Assembly: GCA_017084465.1 (NCBI GenBank)
Contig: CP070896.1
Span: forward strand, 3,709,501-3,773,500
Reading direction: 5' to 3'
Length of the DNA: 64,000 bases
Origin: Lacrimispora xylanisolvens
Lineage (GTDB): Bacteria > Bacillota > Clostridia > Lachnospirales > Lachnospiraceae
Part shown: one piece after another, positions 26,672 through 35,442 of the stretch
Position numbering within the stretch: position 1 is the first letter of the stretch
How the letters are laid out: each line of letters begins with the position of its first letter
Notes under the pieces: generated by a model
What the model was told of the DNA's origin: nothing
The model's input: the letters and a program-made list of their open reading frames with translations, nothing else
The model's database searches: none
Program-made: the position numbers and the translations under genes

Positions 26672-27166
26672 TTATTCGTATTTGGCTAAAATACCTGGAA
26701 CATCATCGACTGTCAGTCTTCCGTAAACTTCTCCGTTCACCATCATGACAGGAGCCAGACCGCAGGCGCCTACGCAGCGGCAGGAGTCTAAAGAAAACTT
26801 TCCATCCGGAGTGCATTCTCCGTTGGTGATTCCAAGAATATCCTCAATTTTATGGAAAATGTCACCGGAGCCTTTTACGTAGCATGCGGTTCCAAGACAA
26901 ACTGATACCTGATATTTGCCCTTAGGCTGAAGTGCAAACTGGGCATAAAAAGTGGCAACACCATAAATCTTCTCAAGGGGAATACCCGTTTCGTCAGAAA
27001 TTATGGTCTGAACTTCAATTGGAAGATAACCATAGATATCCTGTGCCTTCTGCATGATAGGCATAAGAGATCCTTTTGTATCTTTGAGCTGGGAAATCAT
27101 TTCTTTCAAAGCAACTTCCTGCTCTTTTGTCCCGCTAAACTGGACGCCTTGTTTTTTACAAGTCAT
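26672..27166 (-). CDS. hydC: HydC, NuoE-like [2Fe-2S] subunit of the trimeric hydrogenase
   Basis: 164 residues starting at ATG 27166 behind GGAGG (upstream in-frame codons lack a ribosome site). The N-terminal helical bundle (LMPIMQKAQDIYGYLPIEVQ; YGVATFYAQFALQPKGKY) and C-terminal ferredoxin ligands CLGTAC and CRCVGAC are those of NuoE/HydC. It carries one [2Fe-2S] cluster and contacts HydB. It is the first gene of the minus-strand operon hydC - GHKL ATPase - hndB-like - hydB - hydA. Confidence 0.95.
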   Translation of the reverse strand: MTCKKQGVQFSGTKEQEVALKEMISQLKDTKGSLMPIMQKAQDIYGYLPIEVQTIISDETGIPLEKIYGVATFYAQFALQPKGKYQVSVCLGTACYVKGSGDIFHKIEDILGITNGECTPDGKFSLDSCRCVGACGLAPVMMVNGEVYGRLTVDDVPGILAKYE

Positions 27167-27375
27167 TTGATAACCTCCTTCAATGTTGCTTATGCAATGT
27201 AACTGATATTTTATCATGTTATTGAGAAAAAATCTATAGTTTTAATCAAGATTCGACAAAAAAATAACAAACATTACGTGGGAAATTTATACACTTGAGG
27301 CACTATTTATGATATAATTATCAATAATGCCTTGAATTGTGTGAATAGCGTGAATGGATGGAGGAAAAGGGCCAT

Positions 27376-27724
27376 ATGACAGTCGAAGATATCAGGAAAA
27401 TACTGGGTGCAAAAGTGCTGGTTGGTGAGGAGCATCTGTCTGAAGAGGTGAAAAGTGCCTGCGGTTCTGACATGATGAGTGATGTGCTTGCCTATTCAAA
27501 GGATCATTCTGTACTGCTCACAGGACTATGCAACCCCCCAGGTGGTTCGGACTGCTGAAATGCTTGATATTGTGTGTATCGTGTTTGTAAGAGGGAAAAA
27601 GCCGGATGAGGCCATGCTCCAGATGGCGGCTGAGAGGGGGATTATTCTCCTGTCCACCGGGCACCGCATGTTTTCTGCCTGCGGAATGCTCTATGAGGCA
27701 GGGCTACACGGAGGTGCGATTTAA
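27376..27724 (+). CDS. DRTGG-domain protein (frameshifted)
   Basis: About 115 residues, starting at 27376 behind GAGGAAAAGG (MTVEDIRKILGAKV). The frame breaks at the C6 run 27534-27539; removing one C gives LTGLCNPQVVRTAEMLDIVCIVFVRG. This matches stand-alone DRTGG-domain proteins, which sit next to group D-like hydrogenase genes in Clostridia. DRTGG domains are also found between CBS and DHH domains and in phosphotransacetylases, where they may bind a nucleotide; the true ligand is unknown. The gene is divergent from hydC (about 210 bases) and is followed after 2 bases by an RsbW-like ATPase. Confidence 0.8.
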
Positions 27725-27726
27725 TT

Positions 27727-28146
27727 ATGGATGTGATTACGTTTCATTATACGATTTCTCCGGACGATTTTACAAGAGCGGGAGAGGCCAGCAGCGATGT
27801 GAAGAGCAAATTGAAAAAAATGGGTGTTACACCGGAAGCCGTTCGCAAGGTTGCCATTGCCATGTATGAAGGAGAGATCAATATGGTAATACACGCCAAA
27901 GGCGGGGAGATCACGGTACATATATCAACAGAACGGATTGAGATGGTTTTAGAAGATGTTGGTCCCGGCATTCCGGATATTGATCTTGCCATGCAGGCCG
28001 GATATTCCACTGCTCCGGATGCGGTTCGCTCCCTTGGTTTCGGTGCGGGAATGGGACTGCCCAATATGAAAAAGTATTCCGATGAGATGGAGATACATAC
28101 GGTGATTGGAGAAGGAACTACCATTCGAATGGTGGTGAATCTATAG
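27727..28146 (+). CDS. RsbW-like GHKL ATPase / anti-sigma-type serine kinase
   Basis: 139 residues, the size of RsbW/SpoIIAB. N-box VAIAMYEGEINMVIHAKGG, G1 EDVGPGIPDI and G2 GFGAGMGLPNMKKYSD are all present. Such proteins bind a target (sigma factor or other partner) or phosphorylate a small STAS antagonist; none is encoded in this window. It lies between the DRTGG gene (2-base gap) and the group D-like hydrogenase (38-base gap), hence in one operon. Together with the SpoIIE-type phosphatase at 18817 it supplies the two opposite activities of a phospho-switch. Confidence 0.85.
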   Translation: MDVITFHYTISPDDFTRAGEASSDVKSKLKKMGVTPEAVRKVAIAMYEGEINMVIHAKGGEITVHISTERIEMVLEDVGPGIPDIDLAMQAGYSTAPDAVRSLGFGAGMGLPNMKKYSDEMEIHTVIGEGTTIRMVVNL

Positions 28147-28183
28147 CCGCAAAAAATATGGATTGCTAAAAAGAGGTGAGCCA

Positions 28184-29596
28184 TTGGATAAATTTTATCA
28201 TTCTGTAAGACTTGATGAGGATCTCTGCATGGGCTGTATTAACTGCATTAAGCGCTGCCCCACCCAGGCGATCAGGGTCAGAAATAAAAAAGCACAGATT
28301 AACAGTAAATTCTGTATCGACTGCGGTGAGTGCATTCGTGTATGCCCTCATCACGCCAAACATGCCATTTACGATACCATGGAGGATTTAAAGCAGTTTG
28401 AATACACGGTTGCCCTGCCGGCACCATCTTTGTACAGCCAGTTTAATAATTTAGATGATGTGAATATTGTGCTCAATGCACTGCTGCTTATGGGATTCGA
28501 TGATGTATTTGAAGTGAGCGCAGCAGCGGAACTGGTCAGTGAGGCAACCAGGGGGTATTTAAGCAAGAATCCGGATAAGCTTCCGGTTATCAGTACAGCA
28601 TGCCCTTCGGTGGTACGGCTCATTCGCGTTCGTTTTCCTAATTTAATCCCCAATCTTCTGCCCCTTAATCCACCGGTTGAGGTGGCTGCCATACTTGCAG
28701 TGAGAAGAGCGATGGAAAAGACGGGACTGCCCAGGGAAAAGATTGGGATCATATTTATTTCACCATGTCCGTCAAAGGTGACTTATGCCCGTGCTCCCCT
28801 GGGAACAGATCACAGTGAGGTGGATAAAGTCCTGGCCATTAAGGATGTCTATCCACGGCTTCTATCCTGCATGAAAGCGGTGGGAGACGAACCGCCGGAG
28901 ATCGGAACGTCGGGGAAAATCGGCGTCAGCTGGGGAAGAAGCGGAGGAGAAGCAAGCGGTCTCTTTACAGAGGATTATCTGGCTGCAGACGGGATTGAGA
29001 ATGTCATACGGGTTCTGGAGGATATGGAAGACCAGAAATTTACTAATTTAAAATTTGTGGAGTTAAATGCCTGTAACGGTGGCTGCGTCGGAGGGGTTCT
29101 TACTGTCGAAAATCCTTATGTAGCGGAGGTAAAGTTAAAGCGTCTGCGCAAATATATGCCTGTGGCAAGAAGCCACATGGAAGCAGAAGGGGAAGAACTT
29201 GTGAGATGGACCAGCATGGTCCAGTACGAGCCGGTATTTCACCTGGGTGACACCATGATGGAAAGCTTTGCAAGGCTCAATCAGGTAGAACGGCTTCTGA
29301 AGAAATTTCCGGGACTGGACTGTGGTTCCTGCGGTGCTCCCACCTGTAAGGCACTGGCAGAAGATATTGTCAGAGGGGAGGCCGCGGAGTCGGACTGCAT
29401 TTATTTCCTCCGGGATAATGTTCATAAGCTGACAAAGGAGGTTGCCAGACTGGCTGCTGATATTGAGGAGGGAGATGGGGACAGCTACAGTAAATTTAGA
29501 GCCATGACTTCATATATAGTAAGGATTTCTGATGAAATGAACCAGCTTGACAGGAAAGAGGGGAGAAATCAAAATGACGATAAGGGAACTGATTGA
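28184..29596 (+). CDS. Group D-like putative sensory [FeFe]-hydrogenase
   Basis: 470 residues from TTG 28184, chosen because AGAGGTGAG lies just upstream. Two [4Fe-4S] motifs (CMGCINCIKRC, CIDCGECIRVC), an H-cluster domain, then a [4Fe-4S] motif CGSCGAPTC near residue 380 and a helical tail. H-cluster motifs are altered: L1 is STACPSV (first Cys of TSCCP replaced by Ala), L2 ISPCPSK, L3 ELNACNGGCVGGV. The four cluster-binding Cys appear kept, but the proton-relay Cys of catalytic enzymes is lost, as reported for the sensory HydS of Thermotoga. This suggests H2 sensing rather than turnover. Unlike the 17087 protein it has no PAS domain; the signal may pass to the RsbW-like or DRTGG neighbours. 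Confidence 0.85.
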   Translation: MDKFYHSVRLDEDLCMGCINCIKRCPTQAIRVRNKKAQINSKFCIDCGECIRVCPHHAKHAIYDTMEDLKQFEYTVALPAPSLYSQFNNLDDVNIVLNALLLMGFDDVFEVSAAAELVSEATRGYLSKNPDKLPVISTACPSVVRLIRVRFPNLIPNLLPLNPPVEVAAILAVRRAMEKTGLPREKIGIIFISPCPSKVTYARAPLGTDHSEVDKVLAIKDVYPRLLSCMKAVGDEPPEIGTSGKIGVSWGRSGGEASGLFTEDYLAADGIENVIRVLEDMEDQKFTNLKFVELNACNGGCVGGVLTVENPYVAEVKLKRLRKYMPVARSHMEAEGEELVRWTSMVQYEPVFHLGDTMMESFARLNQVERLLKKFPGLDCGSCGAPTCKALAEDIVRGEAAESDCIYFLRDNVHKLTKEVARLAADIEEGDGDSYSKFRAMTSYIVRISDEMNQLDRKEGRNQNDDKGTD

Positions 29597-29918
29597 TACT
29601 GGAGAATTTGAGACGATTCATGTAGGTGAGAGAACAGACAGAAGTATTACAAAACCATTTTGCTGTGATTTATTAAGTATTGCCATGGGCAAAGCGCCTG
29701 AGGGCTGTGCATGGGTGACTGTTATGGGAAATATGAACACCTTAGCTGTTGCGTCTTTAACAGATGCCGCCTGTGTGATTCTTGCAGAGGGAGTAGCACC
29801 TGATGAGGCCGCAAAACAAAAGGCAATCGAACAGAATATTACAGTAATGAAGACCGGGCTTCCTATTTTTGAAGCAGCTCTGCTGATTGAAAAAAGGCTT
29901 TCCCATGAAGACGCTTGA
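29574..29918 (+). CDS. Second DRTGG-domain protein
   Basis: 114 residues from ATG 29574 (GGGGAGA upstream), overlapping the hydrogenase stop by 23 bases. It resembles the 27376 protein in layout: LLSIAMGKAPEGCAWVTVMG, ASLTDAACVILAEGVAPDE, ITVMKTGLPIFEAALL. Two DRTGG paralogues flank the ATPase-hydrogenase pair, one on each side. The tight overlap with both neighbours shows translational coupling. Confidence 0.82.
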   Translation: MTIRELIDTGEFETIHVGERTDRSITKPFCCDLLSIAMGKAPEGCAWVTVMGNMNTLAVASLTDAACVILAEGVAPDEAAKQKAIEQNITVMKTGLPIFEAALLIEKRLSHEDA

Positions 29919-30628
29919 ATATGACCTCCATATTCATTCCTGCTTATCCCCCTGCGGCGATGACGATATGACACCTGGTAATATCGTAGGTATGGCAGCG
30001 TTAAAAGGACTTGAAGTGATTGCGGTCACAGACCACAATTCCTGCAAGAACTGTCCCGCTGTATTACATTTTGCAGAGGAATTTGGGATTCTCGCAATTC
30101 CTGGGATGGAGCTTTGCACGTCGGAGGAGGTACATGCGGTATGTCTCTTTCCTACGCTGTCAAAAGCCATGGAATTCGATGCGTATGTGGAGAAGAAACT
30201 GATCCCCTTTCCAAATAACGTGGAAATTTGGGAACCAGTTTATATATAATAAGGAAGATGAAGCAGTGGGGACGTTTGAAAATCTTCTGATTAACTCTAC
30301 AGAGATATCCTTTGACGGACTTTGGGATCTGGTCCGTTCCTTTGATGGTGTTATGTTTCCTGCTCATTTGGACAAAAACGCCAACAGCCTGTTGTCAAAC
30401 CTGGGCTTTGTTCCGCCTGACAGCCGTTTTAAGGCGGCAGAAGTGAGGAATTGGGACCGTCTTCCTGAACTGATCAGACAAAACCCATATCTTGAGGTCT
30501 GTACGATTCTTCAGAATTCAGACGCTCATCAGCTGGGGGATATTAAAGAGCCAGGTCTGCCCGTGGAAGTAGAAGAAAAAAGCGTGGAAGGGATAATTGC
30601 TGCTCTTCTGAAGGGGAGATTTGTATGA
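29905..30628 (+). CDS. PHP-domain phosphoesterase (frameshifted)
   Basis: About 240 residues: metal-binding PHP motifs DLHIHSCLSPCGDDD at the N-terminus, VTDHNSCKN, PGMELCTSEEVHAV and the C-terminal NSDAHQLGDI. PHP proteins of this TrpH-like type hydrolyse phosphoesters (for example pAp or nucleoside phosphates). The frame breaks in TTT at 30227-30229; removing one T gives NNVEIGNQFIYNKEDEAVGTF. The gene overlaps the DRTGG gene by 14 bases, so it belongs to the sensory operon; its recurrent place beside group D-like hydrogenases suggests it makes or destroys a nucleotide signal there (inference). Confidence 0.82.
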
Positions 30629-30636
30629 ATAAGAGA

Positions 30637-30681
30637 AGGCTCCGGAATACAGAAAACAAACTGTATTTTGGGGCTTTTTTT
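30637..30681 (+). terminator. Terminator of the group D-like operon
   Basis: GGCTCC...AATACAG pairs with CTGTATT...GGGGC around an 8-base A-rich loop, followed by TTTTTTT. It begins 9 bases after the PHP stop. Confidence 0.7.
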
Positions 30682-30752
30682 GCTTTTTACTTTCCATTTT
30701 CCCTTAATTCCTGTATAGTAGAGATTAGTAACAGGGAAAGGAATGATGTTTT

Positions 30753-31703
30753 ATGAAGAAATTTTTACAACTGGGTCTGGGTGTGACAGCCCTTGCCCTT
30801 ATAACAGCCTTCGTGCCGGCTTCTCCATTTCCGTCCATGGCGTATGAAACGGCGGCAGTTGCAGAAGAGACAACGCAGGTACGAGGCGGCTGGATAGATG
30901 AAAACCTGGGGCCGGGAGTTGCCAGATGGGTTGATGAAAGCGGAAACGTTTCTACAAAGCCAGGAAAGCAGGAAGAGACTCAGGCAGAGACAGCGACACA
31001 GTCACAGGCAGAGACAGAAAGTCAAAGTACTGGAGAGACAGCAGGGCAGCAGGAATCTTCAGAAACTGAGGGACAACCTGCTGGAAGAGTGATTGATCCT
31101 TCAAAACCAATGGTTGCACTGACCTTTGATGATGGTCCTTACGCTCCGGTAGGAAATCAGATTATGGACAGTCTGGCACAGTATGGCGGAAAAGCAACTT
31201 TTTTCGTGGTGGGAAACCGGGCGGTCTATTATCCAGATGAATTAAAGCGTATGGCTGCAGAAGGACATGAAATTGGGAATCATACATATGAGCATAAGTA
31301 TTTAAACAAGTTAAATGCCCAGCAGATTCAAAGCCAGATTAACCGCTGTAATGATGCAGTACAAGCTGTCTGCGGTGTAAGACCTGTATTAGTAAGACTG
31401 CCGGGAGGGAATAAAAACAGCACAGTTCTTCAGAATGTTCATGCGCCTATGATTATGTGGAGTATTGATACGCTGGACTGGAAGACCAGGAACACGGCTA
31501 AATCCATACAGACAGTGATGAGCCGGGTGAAAGATGGGGATATTGTGCTGATGCATGAACTCTATCCTCAAAGCGGAGCTGCCGCAGTTGAGATTATCCG
31601 CAGATTATCCGAGCAGGGATATCAGCTGGTTACCGTAAGCGAGCTTGCAAGCTATCGGGGCGGAGTGGTTTCCGGCGGAGTTTATTCACAGTTTTATCGA
31701 TAA
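30753..31703 (+). CDS. Secreted polysaccharide (peptidoglycan) deacetylase, NodB domain
   Basis: 316 residues: signal peptide (FLQLGLGVTALALITAFVPA), a Gln/Thr/Glu/Ser-rich linker (75-110), then a NodB deacetylase domain with TFDDGPYAP (catalytic Asp and metal Asp), the metal pair in GNHTYEH, RLPGGN, DTLDWKTR and the catalytic HE in VLMHELYP. It removes N-acetyl groups from cell-wall glycans, usually giving lysozyme resistance. A terminator on each side makes it monocistronic; its start follows AAAGGAATGATG. Confidence 0.92.
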   Translation: MKKFLQLGLGVTALALITAFVPASPFPSMAYETAAVAEETTQVRGGWIDENLGPGVARWVDESGNVSTKPGKQEETQAETATQSQAETESQSTGETAGQQESSETEGQPAGRVIDPSKPMVALTFDDGPYAPVGNQIMDSLAQYGGKATFFVVGNRAVYYPDELKRMAAEGHEIGNHTYEHKYLNKLNAQQIQSQINRCNDAVQAVCGVRPVLVRLPGGNKNSTVLQNVHAPMIMWSIDTLDWKTRNTAKSIQTVMSRVKDGDIVLMHELYPQSGAAAVEIIRRLSEQGYQLVTVSELASYRGGVVSGGVYSQFYR

Positions 31704-31723
31704 GAATAAAAAAAGGAAAACTG

Positions 31724-31757
31724 TACCCTAATAGTATTACTATTAGGGTATTTTTAA
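31724..31757 (+). terminator. Terminator after the deacetylase gene
   Basis: TACCCTAATAGTA and TACTATTAGGGTA form a near-perfect 12-13-bp stem followed by TTTTT. Confidence 0.8.
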
Positions 31758-31780
31758 TTAATATGGAGAAGGTGAACCAA

Positions 31781-33316
31781 TTGATACTGAGAATAAAAGA
31801 CATATTAGAAAAATTAGATGAAACAATAATTATAAAGGCGGTTTTATGCGAAGAAAATCTGACTATACGGGGAGTGAAACTATTAACTGACCATATTGCA
31901 GTTTTTGATGCTCATATACTTTATATTGGCCGGTATTCTGAAATTTCCAATATTTCCGGCAACAATTTCCCCAGGAATGTTCTTTTACTTGAGTGTCCGT
32001 TTAATCTTGAACGTCATGCCAATATAGTTTATATACAGCCCGGAATCACCACGGAAGAACTGCTTAATAATGTTACGGATATACTTGTGGATCAGTATTC
32101 CTTAATTGAACGGCCAGCTGCACTTTTTAACACCATTATACAAGGCAGAGGGCTTCCCTATATAATAGATATTGCCAGTGAACTATTAGGAAATCCCGTT
32201 ATGCTGGGAGATAATAATCACCGCTTGTTAGCGGCTTCTGATTTTAAGGAAGTAGATGATCTGCCTTGGATGGAATACAGGAATATGGGATATACAACCT
32301 ATGAATATACGCAGAAATATAATTTTAAGCAGTGGATAGAAAAACAGTACAAAACAAAAAAGCAGTGATTGGAAGCCTTGGAGAGGGGTACAAATATCGA
32401 AGAATATTTTGTACGATTCGGTTGGATCGGCGTATTGTTGGCCATTTTGCTGTTCTTGAATCCAATAAGCTTTTTACAGAAAAAGATCTGGAGATAACGG
32501 AATTTATATGTGATGTAATAGCAAATGAGATTAAAAACAATCAATCCTCAGGTTTTCAGTATGACTGGCTGGCAAACCGATTTATTTCGGATCTGATACA
32601 GGGGAGTCTTACGGAACCGGATTTAATTACAGACAGAGCAAAGAGTCTGCAGTGGAAATTGCCGGATAAAAAATATCTCATTATTATAAAATACAATCAC
32701 TATTCGGAAACATTCAGCTTAATCTCTTTGATAAGAGAATCAAAACTTTTTAAAGGATCCCATGGGGAATTAATGTTTCATGATAATCATTTAATATTTA
32801 TTACAGGCTGCAGTCAGTCCCAATACTTGACAAATGAAGATATTCAGCCTATTGCTGATTATTTAAAGCAGATGCACATGAGTGCCGGTGTCAGTCAGAG
32901 TTTTGGTGAAATATTGGAGATCCCTGAGGCATACCAGCAGGCATTGGCAGCCATCCGCTTAGGTAAAAAAGGAGGCAGCTGAGTTATGTATCTATCGATA
33001 TGAAGATTATGGAATATATGATATGCTGGACCGGATAAAAGAACAAAAGGATCTGATCCATTATTGCCATCCGGATATTTTAAGATTGAAAGAATATGAT
33101 GAGAACCATAAAACAGATTATTTGAAAAGTTTATATACGTACATTATAAACATGGGTAATCTGGTGGCTTCTGCCGATGATCTGTATATTCACAGAAATA
33201 CCATGAACTACCGTTTGTCTAAAATACAAGAACTGATATCCGTGGATATTTATAACCGGGACTATTATATGACTCTATATTTTTCCTATAAAATCTTAGA
33301 ATATATAAGTAAATGA
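31781..33316 (+). CDS. PucR/CdaR-family transcriptional regulator (two frameshifts)
   Basis: About 510 residues. N-terminal PucR-like sensory region (VLCEENLTIRGVKLLTDHIA), middle GGDEF-like/CdaR region (KYLIIIKYNHYSE; HMSAGVSQSFGEILEIPEAY), and the C-terminal helix-turn-helix SADDLYIHRNTMNYRLSKIQ typical of the family. Frame breaks at A6 32356-32361 (one A missing) and A6 32965-32970 (one A extra); repairs give YKTKKAVIGSLGEG and GKKEAAELCIYRYEDYG. TTG 31781 has GGAGAAGGTG upstream; ATG 31763 is the alternative without a ribosome site. These proteins activate catabolic genes on binding a metabolite; the flavoenzyme at 33453 is the likely target. Confidence 0.82.
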
Positions 33317-33389
33317 GATAAAAATTCATTTGTGCAGAAATGTCATTGTTTCAGTTTATTTTCTAAATAAATGCACGATGCATAAAAGT

Positions 33390-33443
33390 CCGTAAGTATG
33401 TTACCATAAATATGTTAATATTTTATCAAAAACATACTTACGG
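33390..33443 (+). promoter_or_regulatory. 13-bp perfect inverted repeat overlapping the ribosome site of the flavoenzyme gene
   Basis: CCGTAAGTATGTT (33390-33402) and AACATACTTACGG (33431-33443) are exact complements separated by 28 AT-rich bases. The right arm overlaps the ACGGAGG ribosome-binding site of the gene at 33453. As DNA it could bind the PucR-type regulator encoded next door; as RNA the 13-bp stem would hide the ribosome site. Confidence 0.75.
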
Positions 33444-33452
33444 AGGCGGCAT

Positions 33453-35388
33453 ATGAATTACGAGATTTTAAACACACCATTTTCAATCGGAAATATGATT
33501 GTAAAGAATCGTATTGCCATGGCACCAATGGGACTTAACTCAGGCCATATTGACGGAACAATTGCTGATGATGAAATTGATTATTTTGAAGAGCGGGCAA
33601 AAGGGGGAACCGGACTGATCATTATGGGCTGCCAATTCTTAACACAGGAACTGGCTCAGGGCTCTATGGAAGGATATCTGGATAATACCTATGTGATTCC
33701 TCAGTTAACAACATTAGTGGAAGCAGTTCACCGCTATGGAACGAAAATCTGTGCACAGCTCAGCTGCGGTACCGGTAAAAACGCATTTCCTAATATGTTA
33801 AATGGGAAGGCGCCTGTTTCTTCTTCAGCAATTCCTTCCATGTTTGATCCGAATTTAATGTGCCGCGAATTAACAGTTGAAGAAATCAAGACAATTATGA
33901 AGCAATTTTCATATTCTGCAAAAGTACTTAAGGATGCTGGTTTTGATGCCATTGAAGTTCATGGGCATGCAGGATACTTAATTGACCAGTTCATGTCAGA
34001 AATCTGGAATAAAAGAACAGATGAGTATGGTGGATCACCGGAAAACCGAATGCGTTTTGCTGTTGAAATTGTACAAGCCATACGGGAAGCAGTGGGACAT
34101 GATATGCCTATCCTGTTTCGAATGGCAGTAAAGCATAATTTTGAAGGCGGACGTACTTTTGAAGAAACCATTCCCCTTATGCAGGAACTGGAAAAAGCAG
34201 GAGTCGATGCATTGGATATTGACAGCGGAAGCTATGAAAATATTGATTATATATTCCCACCTGCTTATCTGGGTGATGCCTGTATGGCAGATGTTTGTGA
34301 GGTTGCACGTAAGGCAGTTAGAATTCCACTTTTAAATGCCGGTAACCATACCCCGGAAACAGCCGTTCAGTTAATTGAAAGCGGAAATGCTGATTTTGTA
34401 TTGATGGGAAGACCTTTAATCGCTGAACCAGAGATGGCAAACAAAATTTTAACTGACCGCCGTGATGAAGTTCGTCCATGTATTCGCTGTAATGATGACT
34501 GCATCGGAAGAATTCTCACCAGACTGACAAAAATCAGCTGTTCCGTCAATCCAGCCACTGGATTCGAGAAACGTTTTAAACTTGAAAAGGCGGATAAACA
34601 GCAGCATGTTGTAGTAATCGGAGGTGGTCCTGGTGGAATGGAAGCGGCCAGAACAGCGGCGCTCATGGGACATAAGGTTGACTTGTTTGAAAGAGAGTGA
34701 TTTAGGGGGGCAGTTACGCAGTGCAGCAACTCCTCCTTTTAAGAGCCAGCTGCGTGAACTGATTACCTGGTATAAGCGCCAGCTGGAGTTAACCGGAGTT
34801 GCAGTTCATGTGAATACAGAAATTGGAGAAGATGATCTAGTGTTTGAAAAGGCAGATGCGATCATTGTTGCTACCGGAGCAATTCCGATGATGCCCCCAA
34901 TTAAGGGAATTGAACGCGCAATTAATGTTCTGGAAGCACACCTGGATGAGAATAAGCTGAAAGGTGAAAAAATCATTTATTGCGGCGGCGGTCTGTCCTC
35001 CTGTGACAGTGCTTTGGAAACAGCATTAAAAGGGAAAAAGGTGGCCATCATTGAGATGCTTGATGAAGTGGCAGCTGGAGATCACATGATTAACAAAGCA
35101 TCCTTAATACCAATGCTTTTAGAAAATAAAGTAGAACTTTATACAGGACATAAAGTGCTTGAAATCACGGCTGAAGGTGTTCGGGCTATGGAAAAAGATG
35201 GAAAAGAGGTTTTCCTTGAAGGAAACACAGTGGTTGCTTCTTTTGGAATGCTTCCTAACAATGAAACAGCAAAAGCCATTGATGCAAAATACCATAATAA
35301 GGTACGCCTGATTGGTGATTGTACGAAAGTAGGAAAAGTGGGTGGTGCTGTGAGAAGCGGTATGTATGCTGCGTTGTCTTTAAGATAA
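33453..35388 (+). CDS. Old-yellow-enzyme/2,4-dienoyl-CoA reductase-type iron-sulfur flavoenzyme (frameshifted)
   Basis: About 644 residues. N-terminal FMN TIM barrel (NRIAMAPMGLNSGHIDG; FDAIEVHGHAGYLIDQF; NKRTDEYGGSPENRMRF), a [4Fe-4S] motif CIRCNDDCIGR followed by Cys in ISCSVNP, then an FAD/NAD Rossmann part (VVVIGGGPGGMEAARTAA; KIIYCGGGLSSCDSALETA). This is the enoate reductase / bile-acid BaiCD / dienoyl-CoA reductase layout, reducing C=C bonds in activated alkenes with NADH. Removing one A from AAA at 34690-34692 restores DLFEESDLGGQLR. The gene follows a PucR-type regulator and has an inverted repeat over its ribosome site. Its substrate is unknown. Confidence 0.88.
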
Positions 35389-35394
35389 TGGAAT

Positions 35395-35437
35395 ACAGGG
35401 CAGGTATCCTATAAGAGGATTGACCTGCCCTGTTTTA
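35395..35437. terminator. Bidirectional terminator
   Basis: ACAGGGCAGGT pairs with ACCTGCCCTGT, with inner CCT/AGG pairs, and TTTT follows. It serves both the flavoenzyme gene and the converging methyltransferase gene. Confidence 0.85.
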
Positions 35438-35442
35438 AATGA

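Noticed and set aside
27290..27318. Promoter for the DRTGG operon with TTGAGG and TATAAT
   Set aside because: The boxes are only 12 bases apart; other -35 choices are poor, so only the TATAAT is suggestive.
27167..27375. Rex-type redox operator in the hydC/DRTGG divergent region
   Set aside because: I looked for TTGTTAA-like palindromes; only partial matches (TTTGTTATTTT) were present.
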